Shown: piece by piece, positions 48,025 to 59,634 of the stretch
How positions within the stretch are numbered: the stretch's first letter is position 1
How the letters are laid out: each line of letters opens with the position of its first letter
Source of the DNA: Stemphylium vesicarium
Taxonomy: Eukaryota; Ascomycota; Dothideomycetes; Pleosporales; Pleosporaceae
Assembly (NCBI GenBank): GCA_004380135.1
Contig: QXCR01000034.1
Coordinates: forward strand, 248,001 to 312,000
Direction of reading: 5' to 3'
Length of the DNA stretch: 64,000 nucleotides
Made by a program: the position numbers and the translations under genes
Notes under the pieces: model-generated
Databases searched by the model: none
What the model was told of the DNA's origin: nothing
What the model saw: the letters and a program-made list of their open reading frames with translations, nothing else

Positions 48025-50159
48025 TCAAACAGCATTCCTTTCTTTCCACTCTGCCGCAACCTCCGCATACGTACACCACTCCACCACGCCTTCCCTCTCC
48101 AAATCCTTCAACCACTTAACCACCCTCTCCACCATTCCAATCACATGCGCCATACCACTCGTATCAGGATGCAAAACCAACGGGAAGACCACCGAATCCC
48201 TTTCTCCCAATCCCTCCTCTCCTAACTCACTCCTTACCCACTCAAACTTATCCTTCCACATATTCTCAATCACGCGGACATCAACATAGCCCTGCGAGTT
48301 TGGCGTATTGGGGAAGAACTGAAGCGGCGTCATATCCTCCGCATACCAATTCGCAGGGATCTCAACGAGCGTTTTAGGCGTCGGAGATAATGGCGCGGGG
48401 AGGGGGTTCATCCAATCTTTCGCCGACGCAGCCTCGTTGTATTCTGGTGCTTTGATCGGCGGGAAATCGGGGAGATAGTATGGTCTACTATCGTGGTGCG
48501 AGAGACTGGAATCGTAGAGGAAGGAGTACTCTTCTAGCAACTCGATCGTGCTCTCGCGGAGTTGGTACAGCGGTGCGCGGTAGCCGAGCGGTCGCTTGCC
48601 GAGAAGTTCTTGATACAGGCTTATGCAGTGTTCGAGGACTTCGCGCTCTTGGGCGGGCGTCAGTTGGGGCGCGCCTTCGTGGCAATAGCCGTGGAGGCCG
48701 ATTTCGGCACCGCTTTCTTTTATCGCTGAGAACTCTTTTGGGAAGCTTTCGGCGCTGTGCATGGGCACGAACCATGTTGTTTTGTCGGCGATGCCGTGTT
48801 TGCCGAGAAGTTTAAGTAGGCGCGGGACGCCGACGTAGGCGCTGAAGAAACCGGAACTGTAGTCTGCGAGGTTGTTGGATAGATGTTGGCCGGTTCCCAG
48901 CCAGCCGGATACGGCGTCGAAATCGACTGAGAGAAGGATCTTAATTCTTGGCTTTGATGTGGGCTGAGGTGCATTGAGAGAGGATATTGTCGGGGTGGTC
49001 ATGGCCGAGGGACCTCTGCTGGCTAGAGATACGCCTTGGGTGGCAGTGCCAAAGACCTCATCTATAGAGTTTGTAGATGGCGCCTCAGGCTCAACAGTAG
49101 TAGGTTGGGATTTGCGCACTTCGTCTTCAGACCAGACGATGCGACCTTCCATGCCACCATCCACTGAGATGCACTGGCCTGAGATATGACCTGCCGCGCG
49201 ATGGCTAGCCAGGAAAGCCGCTGCTCTTGCAACATCCGTAGGTTGTGCGATCTTCCGCAATGGAACGCTGCATATGTTAGGGTGTAACTTCAATCAAGAC
49301 ACGTTGTTCACGTACGTAGCCTCCGCTTCCCTCCACATCTCTTTCCGATCATCCAGTCTCCCTTCGATCAATTTAGTATCCACCCACCCCGGCGCCACGG
49401 CATTGATCCTCGCCTTCCCATTCAGCCTCACAATCTCATTCTTCACCGTTTTCACAAGGCCATACTGAAGCCCAGCTTTTCCACTTGCATATTCGACATG
49501 CCCTGCCTGGCCGAAAACCCCACATTCAGATCCCGTCACTACAACACTCACGTTATCCACCTCTTTTCCAGATCCAATCTGAGACTTTTCGACGGACTTC
49601 AGAAAGTGCTTGATGGTTAGAAAGGTGCCGCGGACATTTACGGTGTAGGTTCTGTCCCATAGATCGCTGGGCATGTCCCAGGTGGAGTAGCTGGCGGATT
49701 CGTCGGTGATGCCAGCATTTGCGCAAAGTATGCTGATGGGCTGGGCGAAATGCGCAATGGCTTCGGATATCGAATCTTGGATGGATGATTCAGAGGTTAT
49801 GTCGCCCTGGAGGCAATACAGGTTGGGATTAGTCGCGGCGAGTGGATTTGAACGGAGGTCATGCGCAGTGACTTTGCAGCCTTGTGCTGTGTTGCTGTTA
49901 GTAGTGAAGCAAGATGCAATGGCTTCAGAGTGCAGCTATCGGTGCTTGTAGACCGGAGAGTGCCTTCCTTACTTGGTAGCGCGCACGGGGTACTACCTCT
50001 TCTATGACGTTCTGCCCAAAAAGCGTTGCTCGTCGCATGCTGCTAGATAATGTAAAGCATTTGTCACATACCTAAGAATTCCTCCACAATTGCGCTGCCA
50101 ATGCCGCCCGCAGCACCCGTCACAAAAACATGCAACCCTTCAAGTTTGAGAAACGACAT
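48025..50159 (-). CDS. Fusion of short-chain dehydrogenase and NodB-type polysaccharide deacetylase
   Basis: Exons (minus) are 50159-50072, 49886-49316 and 49267-48025; introns are 185 and 48 nt; 604 aa. Residues 1-about 232 are a classical SDR: TGAAGGIG cofactor loop (14-21), NAG, Ser149, Tyr162 and Lys166 (S-13-Y-x3-K), ending in the usual SGQCISVDGGM. A linker of about 60 S/T/P-rich residues follows without a stop. Residues about 300-604 match the PuuE/HpPgdA group of NodB-fold deacetylases. KILLSVDFDAVSGW carries the metal Asp, and LHGYCHEG gives H383 and H387. Later motifs are YRAPLYQLRESTIELLEEYSF, DSSLSHHDSRPYYLP and LHPDTSG. A coupled oxidoreductase/deacylase or deacetylase on one substrate is inferred; the substrate is unknown. 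An internal ATG at residue 280 in a good context could give the deacetylase alone. Confidence 0.85.
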
Positions 50160-51099
50160 TGTATACCTCAAGCAAATCTCGATCTTGTTACTTCGACCTT
50201 GGAAGATACCTTGTATGCTGCAGCCGACGATCTATCAGATCAAGTGTCCACTTTGCCGCATACGTAATGTATGAACAGCTGCGCGACGCACGATAAGCCC
50301 TACGCTATCAACGAGCGCAGCTTCCTAAGATGGCCAACGGCGAAGCTACAAAGCATGTCGTATATCTCCGCGCCGGGAGGTTGGGAGTTTTCTCACGTAA
50401 TGCTCGGCGCCATAATATAAGTTCAAAGTTCAGAGTGTCCGCCTTGGACAAGAGGGGTCGAACATCGTGATACCGCCCCCTCCTTCCTCCGACCGAGCAG
50501 CTAGAGCACGCGAAGAACAACACAAGATTCCACTACTAACCCCATGGAACCAATTCTAGCATGTCATGTCGGGCGCCCTCTGCGCCGTAGGCCAAGCAGG
50601 CCGGCAAAGACAGAAAAGCAATTATATTGCATTTGCCGCCGGCCGCACGCCCCGGGGGACGCCACGGTGCCCCTTTGTGCCCTACCGACCCATCACCCCA
50701 AGCCTTCAAACTACCTGAAGTGGTAATTATGTCAAAAAGCATTGATTTCCCAGGGCCGAAGGGCACGCTGCTAGGGCATGCGTGACCAATGGTTCGGATG
50801 GTGAGATGCGGGATACGGGTGGATGCAGAAGGGGCACAAAAGGGCGACCAATCGGGTTGAGGGATGTGTGGATGATGTTAGTTTTCGTAGGGCGAAGGGG
50901 CACGAAGGGGCACATAGAGGGCACGAATAGAATCCTTGGTAGAGAAAGTTGATGCGTGAGTTATTTCATGAATGATGGATCGAAAATAATTCATTCGTGT
51001 GGCTCTAGGCGCCCATGCTTTAACAATTGCGCCATCGCAATGCGAGACTTTTGCTTCCTTGCCAGCTGCGTGACATCGTAACGCCGTCATTGTCGTAAA
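50160..51099. other. Intergenic, no supported gene
   Basis: 940 bp between two minus-strand genes. GAAGGGGCAC occurs as short dispersed repeats around 50,757-50,925. A faint tRNA-like A-box/B-box arrangement near 50,975-51,040 could not be folded into a tRNA. Confidence 0.45.
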
Positions 51100-52664
51100 C
51101 TATAGGGTGATGTCTTCGGAGCGGTAATGGTCTGCTACGATGCGGTAGAGGTATGATGGTGCGTGTCCGCCACTACAATAATTAGTCATGAATCCTACTG
51201 AATGAGAGTCACGATGCAACTTACAGATTGGTAATGTAGAGGTCCACGAGATCCGCGGGAACATAGTCGTACAGGGGATTCTCAACATCAACCTTGTCGA
51301 CGAATTCGCCGTCATCATATGGTACCACACTTCCAGCGTCACCGTGCTCGATCAGCTCGTCAATATCGAATGGGTAGACGGGGCTAAGCTTGTAGACACC
51401 ACTGAGTACTACCACAGGTGTTTGGTGCTCCTTGGCCGCCTTCGCGATCATGTGTGCACCAGCTGCTGCAACGAGACCGCCGTTGGCGAGCACAGTGTGT
51501 GTAGCCAATATGACCTTGTTGACGCGAGACATTATCGCGAAAACGTGTGAGTCTGGGATGACGTACACTTGGATGCCGGCGTCAGTAAGGGGCTTCCACT
51601 TGTCGTCATCGGCATCGTCGTCTGGATTGGCCTCTCGCTTCTTGCCAGTGAGTAGGATGCCATGTGTAGCAGTATGATCGTGGGGATATGTCTCGGCATG
51701 TACAACAGTAAACTTTCGTTTTCGTGCGGCGAATAGGAGAAACTTCTGGACGGTCGTAGATGCGGTGTGTGTGAGGATGATCTCGTTCGCGTGAATGTGC
51801 TCGAGCGCGACTTCGGCAATCTGCTTGTCTGATGTTTCCAGCTCATCCTGCAGCTCTCTTATGCCTTCCATGACCTCGCCCTTGAGGTCCAGGTTCTGGC
51901 TCCTTTCCATGCCCGCAAGTCGCTCGAGGTTGAGGGCGGTAAGCGTACTCTTGCCATTAGGCGATGCTGGTGCAGTTGGAGTGCTTGTTGCGGAGGGTGT
52001 GTCTGTTGGCTGGGAGAATAGGCCGAATAGCGAGTGTACGAGGGGCGCGGCGGAGGCGGGCGCATACGATGTGTGAGAAGTGAGGAGCGGGGGCCGTCTC
52101 GAGGGTTCGCTGACGTCGGACGCGTTGTCTGTGAATCCGCCCGTGGGCATAGGCTCCGCGACTGCATGTCGTAGAGGGCTAAATGTGGATATGCTCGAAT
52201 TGAGTGCTGGTCTGTGAAGCGAGTCGTGCTGCGGGTGGGCGTGTGGTGTCGAGTGGCCTGGTTCGCTCCCAGTAGGTGTCTGTCCCTCGGCATGCTCATC
52301 GACCACCTCACGAACAAGTCCGAGTACGCGCCGCACAATGTTTCCGACTACGACCTCTCGCGGTTGCGCCGATGTCAACCGTCTGCCGACCTGCTTGATG
52401 CGCTCAATGAGTTTTGCGGCATCCCTCCCTTTAAATTCGCCCACTACGCGCAGAAGTAGGGCTGTCGTCGCGATGGCACATGGTCTCGAGTTTCGGATCT
52501 GTCGTCGTTTGAGGAGTCTATGGCATGCTGGTCAGCTGCCGTTGCGCACTGTGCAATCGTGATACTCACGAGATGAAGTGCTCGACCGAGGCGTCTACTG
52601 GCGTGCTCTTCAGTGATTTGAGGTAGGTGGACAGGCCTGGCGCCTGTATCGTCGCGCCCTGCAT
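51100..52664 (-). CDS. GCD7: Translation initiation factor eIF2B subunit beta
   Basis: Exons (minus) are 52664-52570, 52517-51225 and 51172-51100; both introns are 52 nt; 455 aa. eIF2B is the guanine-nucleotide exchange factor for eIF2. The beta subunit belongs to its regulatory core, which senses phosphorylated eIF2-alpha. The start reads MQGATIQAPGLSTYLKSLKS and joins LLKRRQIRNSRPCAIATTAL then LLLRVV. The Rossmann-like C-terminal half includes ARKRKFTVVHAETYP, IMSRVNKVILATHTVLANGG, VLSGVYKLSPVYPFD and NPLYDYVPADLVDLYITNLG. The last exon completes GGHAPSYLYRIVADHY, the diagnostic end of the family. It is about 75 residues longer than yeast Gcd7 because of an S/T/P/H-rich insert at about 95-200. 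It diverges from NEM1 over about 600 bp. Confidence 0.94.
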
Positions 52665-53271
52665 CTTGGGATTTCTCGTAGCGTTCTGCCTTCGGATTCT
52701 TCAAGATTTCGAATTGTATACGGCGCGTATGTGGGGTGGTGGGGTTGTTTCTTGATGACTCTCCCGGCGCTTGTAATTTTGGGAAAAAAAAGAAGTTGGT
52801 CAGTAGAGAGTTGGCGTGTTCAAATCACTGCGGGCATCCGTATCGCGTATTCGAGTCGTGTGTGTGAATATTGCTTGTTCATGCTTGCGTGAACCTAAAG
52901 TATGAGTCGTAACTAAATTGAGCTTTCGGTGTTCCGATTGGGCACGGCCGTTCTCCAGTTGTTCGTCATTGGCATCATCCCCAACCTTCTGTTTAGCCCT
53001 TCTGCAACATCGCCGCCGCCCACACCTCGGCTTTATCGCTAGCTTCGCAGCCGTTCGGAAGAGCATATTCACCGGACTGCAGCTTTGTACCTTTTCCCAA
53101 CCGCTCTTCCATTGCAACGGCGTTGCTGCCCGGCAGCATAGAAACAACAAGCAGCAGGCCCCCGTAATCACGCTACCCCACACTCCCTTTGCCATTCTCG
53201 AACCTCGGCCTTCTCCTTCCGCCCAGTCTGACGATGCGAATGCAATAGCTGCACCAAGCGAGACGCGCAAG
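52665..53271. promoter_or_regulatory. Divergent promoter between GCD7 and NEM1
   Basis: 607 bp between diverging start codons. The open frame of NEM1 extends upstream of 53272 without an ATG, so this sequence is treated as leader and promoter. An A run lies at about 52784-52792. Confidence 0.5.
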
Positions 53272-54787
53272 ATGGGCGCTGACAGGAGTGACGGCTCCGG
53301 CTCCTCGACCACGGAAGCGGTCGCATCCGGATACAACGAGAAATCCCCACTGCTCGAACAGGCTCAGAAGGGGCCCTACGAAGATACCACGCGGCGAAGG
53401 AGATGGCTGTATCCGCAGCGCATATCTGACGGCCTTTTTGCTGTCGTCGGCGTTTTGGCGACCCCCTTTGTCTATACGACCCAGTGCTTGGTGGCCTGCT
53501 TCTACTACGAGGAGGATGGCCACTTTTCCTTTTTAGCCCCTATGTATCACATCTCGCGCACCTTCACACGCGGACGTCGGAAGAAGGTGAGCGCACACGC
53601 AGCGCGAGCCTTGGGCGCCCCAGACAACAGCGAGAAGGTAGCGCGCAATAGTCGCAGTTCCAGCGTTGCCCAGCCCACGACCAAGCAGCCCACGCGGCGT
53701 TCGCTATCCATCGCATCCACCTCGACCGCCATGACGTCTGACTCGGAGAGCGAAAGATACGGCACACACGACGGAGACTTTGATAGCCCTGCGCGACACA
53801 CCCGGTCCAAGTCAAGCACACCTTCGCGTGCAGACGAAATTGCGCCTGCAAAGAGATCGATCCGCATCACACTTCACCATAACGAGGACGCATTGAGGCA
53901 GCGCAAGGCCGCAAAGAAGGCCCAGTCGTCCAAAAGTAACTCGGTCTCGTCCGAGACCGCAGCCTCTCTCAAGTCGCCTACCGGTCCGGCAACCGTGGCG
54001 TCCAAGCAGTTGACCAAATTCCCACGAGCGCCTCAACCCCCGCGCCCGTTAGTGCCACGGCGCCAGCCGTCATATTCCGCGAAAGGTACATCCGCCGTCG
54101 GCCCACACCAGAAAACGCTGATCATCGATCTTGATGAAACATTGATCCACAGCATCGTGAATGGCGGCCGCTTCCAAACTGGCCACATGGTAGAGGTAAA
54201 GCTACAGGCTTCTGTCGGCGCGGGTGGGCAGGTCATCGGTCCGCAAGTACCGCTCCTGTATTACGTCCACAAGCGGCCTTACTGCGACGATTTCCTGAAA
54301 AAGGTAAAGAGAACAGTCAAAGTCTAACAGTGTGTAGCTGACATGCCAACTAGGTCAGTAAATGGTACAATCTGATCATATTCACCGCCTCGGTCCAAGA
54401 GTACGCCGACCCAGTCATCGACTGGCTGGAAGTAGAGCGCAAGTATTTCGCAGGGAGATACTACAGACAGCACTGCACTGTTCGCAACGGGGCTTACATC
54501 AAGGATCTTGCGCAGGTCGAGCCGGATCTAAGCAAGGTCATGATACTTGATAACAGCCCCTTGAGCTACGTCTTCCATCCAGGTAAGATGACCTTCAGCG
54601 CGGACGCCCCGAACGCTGTAGTGTGCTGACCGCAGAACCAGACAATGCCATTCCCATCGAAGGCTGGATTAGCGACCCAACAGACCATGATCTGCTACAT
54701 CTCATCCCACTGCTCGAGGGCTTGCAATATGTCACCGACGTGCGTGCATTGCTTGCGCTTCGGCTCGGCATGCCTGCATCCGCTTAA
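53272..54787 (+). CDS. NEM1: Nem1-type nuclear envelope phosphatase (catalytic subunit of Nem1-Spo7)
   Basis: Exons 53272-54303, 54354-54582 and 54636-54787 give 470 aa; introns are 50 and 53 nt. Nem1 with Spo7 dephosphorylates the phosphatidate phosphatase Pah1 at the nuclear envelope/ER, controlling lipid synthesis and nuclear shape. The HAD-type NIF/FCP catalytic motif is TLIIDLDETLIHS (D-x-D-x-T). It is followed by GHMVEVKLQ, LYYVHKRPYCDDFLKKVSKW, FTASVQEYADPVIDWL and VMILDNSPLSYVFHP. These match Nem1 rather than Psr1 or Fcp1. The N-terminal third has a hydrophobic membrane segment (DGLFAVVGVLATPFVYTTQC) and a long S/R-rich linker. The first in-frame ATG was taken as start; the frame is open farther upstream. 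Confidence 0.9.
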
Positions 54788-55428
54788 TCAGGTAGCCATA
54801 ATTTTAGTGGCATTCGCTTTAGTATCTAGCCTTCTAATACTTTTTGTACCATAGATCCGTTGACTACGCCGAGCAGTTGGCTATGTAGCTTGTTGAGGAG
54901 ATACCCAAGATGTTTACTCGTTTACATTGCTTTGCCCGTCTCGCGTCGTGTAACGCCTCTTTTGAATTTCTTTTACTCATCGCGAACAAGAAATTCCCCG
55001 CACATCGGTCAAAGCCTCCGACCTGCCACATGCAAATTGTCGCATGGACCTGTCGTCTCGCCCACGTTCCCGAGCACGGTCCCCCACGCCTGCCAATTCT
55101 GTGGTGTCCGGGACATGACAATCCCGCCTGCAGGGATTCACTCGCCCTCCTCTTACACATCCCGCTTATCTTCCCGTCCCCATTCAGCCCCACGACGCCC
55201 GTTGCTTCTCCCGTGGCTCCATACAACGCAGCCATTGCTCTATTTTCGGGCCCGTTCATATGAGCGAGTTAAATGCTTAATACACGTACATGCCGCGGTC
55301 CCTGTCGGCACCATGTCCTTACAATGTCGCTGTCGCTCTAAATCATCAAACGTGTATTCTGAACAATTTGTGCCAATGCATCCGCCATCAACAAGTCAAC
55401 TGCGCTCGGTTTCGAATACACCCAAAAA
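54788..55428. other. Intergenic, no supported gene
   Basis: 641 bp between NEM1 and the NACHT gene. Long overlapping frames here (for example plus 54860-55459) have no domain and are out of phase with both genes. Confidence 0.45.
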
Positions 55429-58400
55429 ATGGCACCACAGGCTGAAACCACAGATGTAGCAATGGCTGAATCACAGTGAGTCCTTTGCGTCAACGATGGA
55501 ATCTGAAGAATCAATCTAACGATAAGCAGTGCAGACATACCTTTGCTCGACGAGGTAGTGACAACCCTACAAAACACTGTGTTACACGAGCATCGCCTTG
55601 ATTTTCACAACGATGCCACCGCATCGCTGTTGCTGGATGAATTGCGTCGGATATCCGTCCGCAGCGGCTCCGCAGACCAGCGGATAGTTGCTTGCAGCCA
55701 GAAGATCACGCTATTCATCCGCAACTTTGCGCCATACTTTGATGTCCTTGGTACATGTGTGAAACTTCAGCCAGAATGGGCTGGTTGGTTCTGGGGCACA
55801 GTCCGCCTAGTTATAAAGGTGTTGTTTCTATCCCGACCGCTCTCAGGCGAGGCTAACCCAAAGGCAGATGAGTAGCGACTATATGCTTCTATTTGAAAAA
55901 ATCGCCGACATGTTCGAAGCCATTGCGCATACCTTGCCACTGTATCGGCAAATATACGAAGTTTGCAATCGATGCACATCTGATCCTCATCTTAAAGAGG
56001 ATGATCTTCACCTAGCAACACTCATGTCTTATGTATACTTCGACACTGTACAGCTACTGTTGGAAATATACCGCGTCTTCTGTCGGGGAACTCAAGGTAC
56101 GTCATACACCTTTTTTTAATGTTTGGACCACTCGTAAACTCGTCCATTCGCCACCCAAACCAAAAGTGCATCGGGTATCATGAGTGGTTCTCGCTTGTGA
56201 ATTTTGAACCAGGTCATTCATGCTTGATTCTTGTGGTACTGCGTTTCACGCCATTTCCTCTCCCTGCGATCCTAAATATCAATGGACGGCTACAACCAGT
56301 ACTATTATACTCGGAGCTAGTTTGGCTAATCTTGGTACAGCTCATACGTTGTCGTGGCGGCCACTCGACTCACGCCTTTCGCGATTCGAGATCCGGTTGA
56401 GCAAGCACAGGAAATGGTTGGAGAAGGAGACGGAGAACCATGTCCAGCACTATGCAGACATCTCAGATTATCGAAGCAATTACCTTGAATTCCTGCACAC
56501 TCAAGAGCAAGCCAGTGGGAGCAGTAACGTAGAGCAGGAGGGGCAAAGAAATGCGAGGAGGTGGAGGAGAGTAGAGAAAGTACGAAAATGGCTTCACAGT
56601 TCGCCTGAGTCAAGACAAATCGATCGCCACCATGAATCGTACGACGAAGAATCGTGTGCATGGTTCCTGCAGACTTCTGCCTACTGCAAATGGAGAGACC
56701 AAGTATTCGAAAAGCGCATGGCTAATGACGCGAATTTTTTAATGGGTAATTGGCAACACCGCGTTCTCTTCGTTCAGGGTCAGTCGATCCTTTAAGACCC
56801 TTGGAAATCCGCCGAATACTAACAAAGTGTAGCAAAAGTGGGTTTTGGCAAAACATTCATATCGCACTCGGTCATTGAGAACCTCGCAGCTGAGGCTGAA
56901 GACCCAGAGCTCTGTGACGAGCCACCCACGATCGTGCACTACCATTTCAGTCGCCTCCGTTCCGAAAACAATCACCCAGACGATGCTTTTCGCGCCATGG
57001 CATGTCAAATACTTCAGGCGCACCACCACGATCACTCGACGCTCGATACTGCATGCCTCCTATTACGAAAAACTTCATTTCGAGAACACGCAACTACCGA
57101 TGAGGTGTTAGACGTCCTTGGTCTATTACTACGACAGCATCCTACTTACATTGCAATCGACGGTGTCGACGAATGCAACGACATGGAAGGCTTCTTCGCG
57201 TCTTTGGCAAAACTATGCCGCAGCTCCGATACACGGGTAATTTTGTTCAGTAGGCCGGACTTGAAGATACCTTTGGAGTACCAGAAATGGGCATCTGATG
57301 CTCCTCACGTTCTTTCTCTCACCAGTCAACACAACACCATCGCCCTCGAGAGCCATGTAGCGCCAGAGTTGAATCGACTGGCCGACCAGGGCTTCTTTGG
57401 GATATCGATGGACCGAATTCTCATCCCCCGACTTGCTCAAGCAGCAAACGGAGACTTTCTATGGGCCAACATGTTATTGAAATTTATCCAATCGCCGGTA
57501 CTCTCATCAGACGAACGGCTTGCGATCCTGGAGAATGTTCAATCATTGGAGGGCTTGGCATCTCTCTACCATACTATACTCAATGCGCTGGCGCGTCGCT
57601 CGCAGCCTGAGAAGCGCGTTATCGCTGATAGCTTCCGTTGGCTATCCTACGGAATCAATCACATGGACCTTGCTGCCCTACGGGCTGTCCTGTGTTTGAA
57701 TGGCGCAGATGCAGGCGAAAGCACGCACGCGACGGATATCGTGAGCGCTTTGGATGAGCTTACGTGCGGTCTGCTCCTAGTCACAGATGACAGGATATCC
57801 TTCACCCACGAATCGATCCGTGACTTCCTCCAATCCCCCATGTCTCAAGACTCTGAATTCAGTCTGTTCGACGAGGGTAGTGTTCACGCACATCTCGCAG
57901 CGCGCTGCCTTTCTTATCTCGTCCGTGACATACCGAAGCGTCCACTTGGTGCCCTGCAGCCGCCTACCCCGACCATGCTACCGGGCATGCCAATCGGCAG
58001 CGGTGCGAGCCAGCGCACAAGCGCTTCAGTCGACAGCGGATACAAGTCACTATCTTCATCGGATGGCGACAATAATTACCCTGTAGTGCCGAACGTAACT
58101 GCTTCGAGGAACGCCTCAAGAGCAAACAGCATACGCACGGTACCTTTCGATACCCATTTCCCGTTTCTGCGATATGCAGCACTTTGCTGGCCGATACATC
58201 TAAGCCGCGCTCTATCCTTATCATCTCATCATTCCCCTGTCTCTACAGTGGAAAATTTCGCTTACCTCCCCGCTCTCAGCGCTTTCCTGTCTTCACGCTT
58301 TGCGGTCACAGCTTGGGTCGAAGCTTCCTTCCGGTACAACTTGCCGCCCACGCTCAGACGGCTTGTCGGGCCGCTATCGGATCTCAAAGGTGAGGTATCG

Positions 58401-58601
58401 CCTTCTACCGTGAAGGGCAGGGAGTTGAGACTGGCGGTGAATGAGATGAAGGTGTTGAGTGAGAGACTAGTTGGCCTGAAAAGAGAGCATGAGGGTATCA
58501 TAAGACAGAACCCGGGTTTGATCTGGCAGATGGACGAGCCGGGTGGAGATGCTTATTGGCCTGTTTGGGAAGATATCATTCCGATGGGGAGCGGGCGGTG
58601 A
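55429..58601 (+). CDS. NLR-like STAND protein: DUF7708-like N-terminus plus NACHT NTPase
   Basis: Five exons (55429-55475, 55530-55818, 55868-56096, 56341-56778, 56833-58601) give 923 aa; introns are 54, 49, 244 and 54 nt. The 244-nt intron is in phase but long, so that joint is the least certain. An N-terminal helical domain (about 10-130, FIRNFAPYFDVLGTCVKLQP then EWAGWFWGTVRLVIK) resembles DUF7708, which precedes NACHT in many fungal NLRs. The NTPase follows. Walker A is AKVGFGKTF at about 335-343, with Ala where the first Gly is usual. Walker B is YIAIDGVDECN at about 440-449. No ankyrin, TPR or WD repeats occur at the end; the tail is S-rich then helical. Fungal NLRs act in heterokaryon incompatibility and defence; that role is inferred. 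Confidence 0.82.
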
Positions 58602-59250
58602 GAAGATGGCTGTATAGATTGCATGTTTGTTGTATCAGATTAGCGTTTTGCTGTTTTTGGCGCATTCAGGTCAGATACCATGCACTTTGTAGTAGGTTCC
58701 TGCTATTCATCGCGTTCATATTTTGCAATCGAAACTCACATTGGCCAACTGCATGGTTCCGTGCATCTGGGTCTCATCTGCGCACCTTGAACACAAACCT
58801 CTCATTGGAGTCTCTTCTTCAGCCTGACCTAGCTATTGCTTTGTTCGAAAGAAAGGCGATTCAGATTACGGCATGTCTTTTCCGGTTCATAAAGGTGAAA
58901 GTGCACCGAATGGATACTTGGAAAAACCAGGGTATGTGAATTGAGAATGAAATAGAGTGCTGAAGTTGTATCAAAGAAAGGCGCTAGCCGTGTTCGACGG
59001 GGTTTGGAAGTTGCCGCTTTCGGCAGCGAACACTGCCCTGGCACGTTCGCGATCTCCCGCGCTGACCTCACACGGGCGTCAACTTTCGCTGCCCAGGCCA
59101 TTCCCACCCCAGCGCCTACAATCATCCCGCCAGCTTGCAGAATATCTCGAGGAGAAGCCGCAGCTCAAATTGCAGAGCCATTGGCCTTCAGCGCATTCGA
59201 ACAAACCACGCCAGACGCTGCACCGTCAAATCCATTCTATCAGCTCAGCC
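58602..59250. other. Intergenic, no supported gene
   Basis: 649 bp holding the NACHT gene 3' UTR and MIC12 promoter. No independent gene seen. Confidence 0.5.
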
Positions 59251-59634
59251 ATGGGCTTCATCACCGGCTTCGTACGTGCAATATCCCTTCGGCATGTCCC
59301 CTGCTAATCGATACAGCTTGGAGGCGTCACCCTCACATCCGGTGTCCTCTACCTCACAATATCGCTGCACACACAAAACCGCATAACACAAGCCGCCCTA
59401 TTACGTCAACAGCGCCAGGTCCTCGCCGATTTCTACGAGCCCAAGAAGCCAGAGCCAGAGCCAACAAATCGGGAAGCCCCCGTAGGACTGGTGGAGATGG
59501 CAAAGGACCGGTGGAACAGGAGCCTCGAGGAGGGAGTCAAGAAGGTCTACAATACAGATTGGCGGAGAGTACGGGAAAATGCTGAGGACCGCGTGAGCGT
59601 TATTCTGCAGAAGCTCAGGGAAAACAGTAAATGA
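59251..59634 (+). CDS. MIC12: MICOS complex subunit Mic12 (Aim5)
   Basis: Two exons (59251-59271 and 59317-59634) with a 45-nt intron give 112 aa. The first exon encodes only MGFITGF. Splicing joins it to LGGVTLTSGVLYLTISLHTQ, a short N-terminal membrane helix. The family pattern RITQAALLRQQRQVLADFYE follows. The C-terminal block DRWNRSLEEGVKKVYNTDW then RRVRENAEDRVSVILQ is typical of Mic12/Aim5. The protein belongs to the MICOS complex of the inner mitochondrial membrane, which keeps crista junctions in place. The length and layout agree with yeast Mic12 (106 aa). The identity is good though the family is poorly conserved. Confidence 0.85.

Noticed and set aside
50757..50925. GAAGGGGCAC short repeats, considered as a possible CRISPR-like or origin array
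   Set aside because: Only a few irregular copies without uniform spacing; the organism is eukaryotic.
50975..51040. tRNA-like A box (TGGCGCAATTGTTAAAGC on the minus strand) with a weak B box (TTCGATCC) about 40 nt downstream
   Set aside because: No acceptor stem, T-stem or proper anticodon stem can be drawn, so it is not a tRNA gene; at most a decayed tRNA-derived fragment.
54860..55459. 199-codon frame between NEM1 and the NACHT gene
   Set aside because: Arginine/serine/proline-rich with no domain; it overlaps the NACHT first exon in another phase.
59004..59585. 193-codon frame overlapping MIC12
   Set aside because: It is out of frame with the conserved Mic12 sequence and has no domain.
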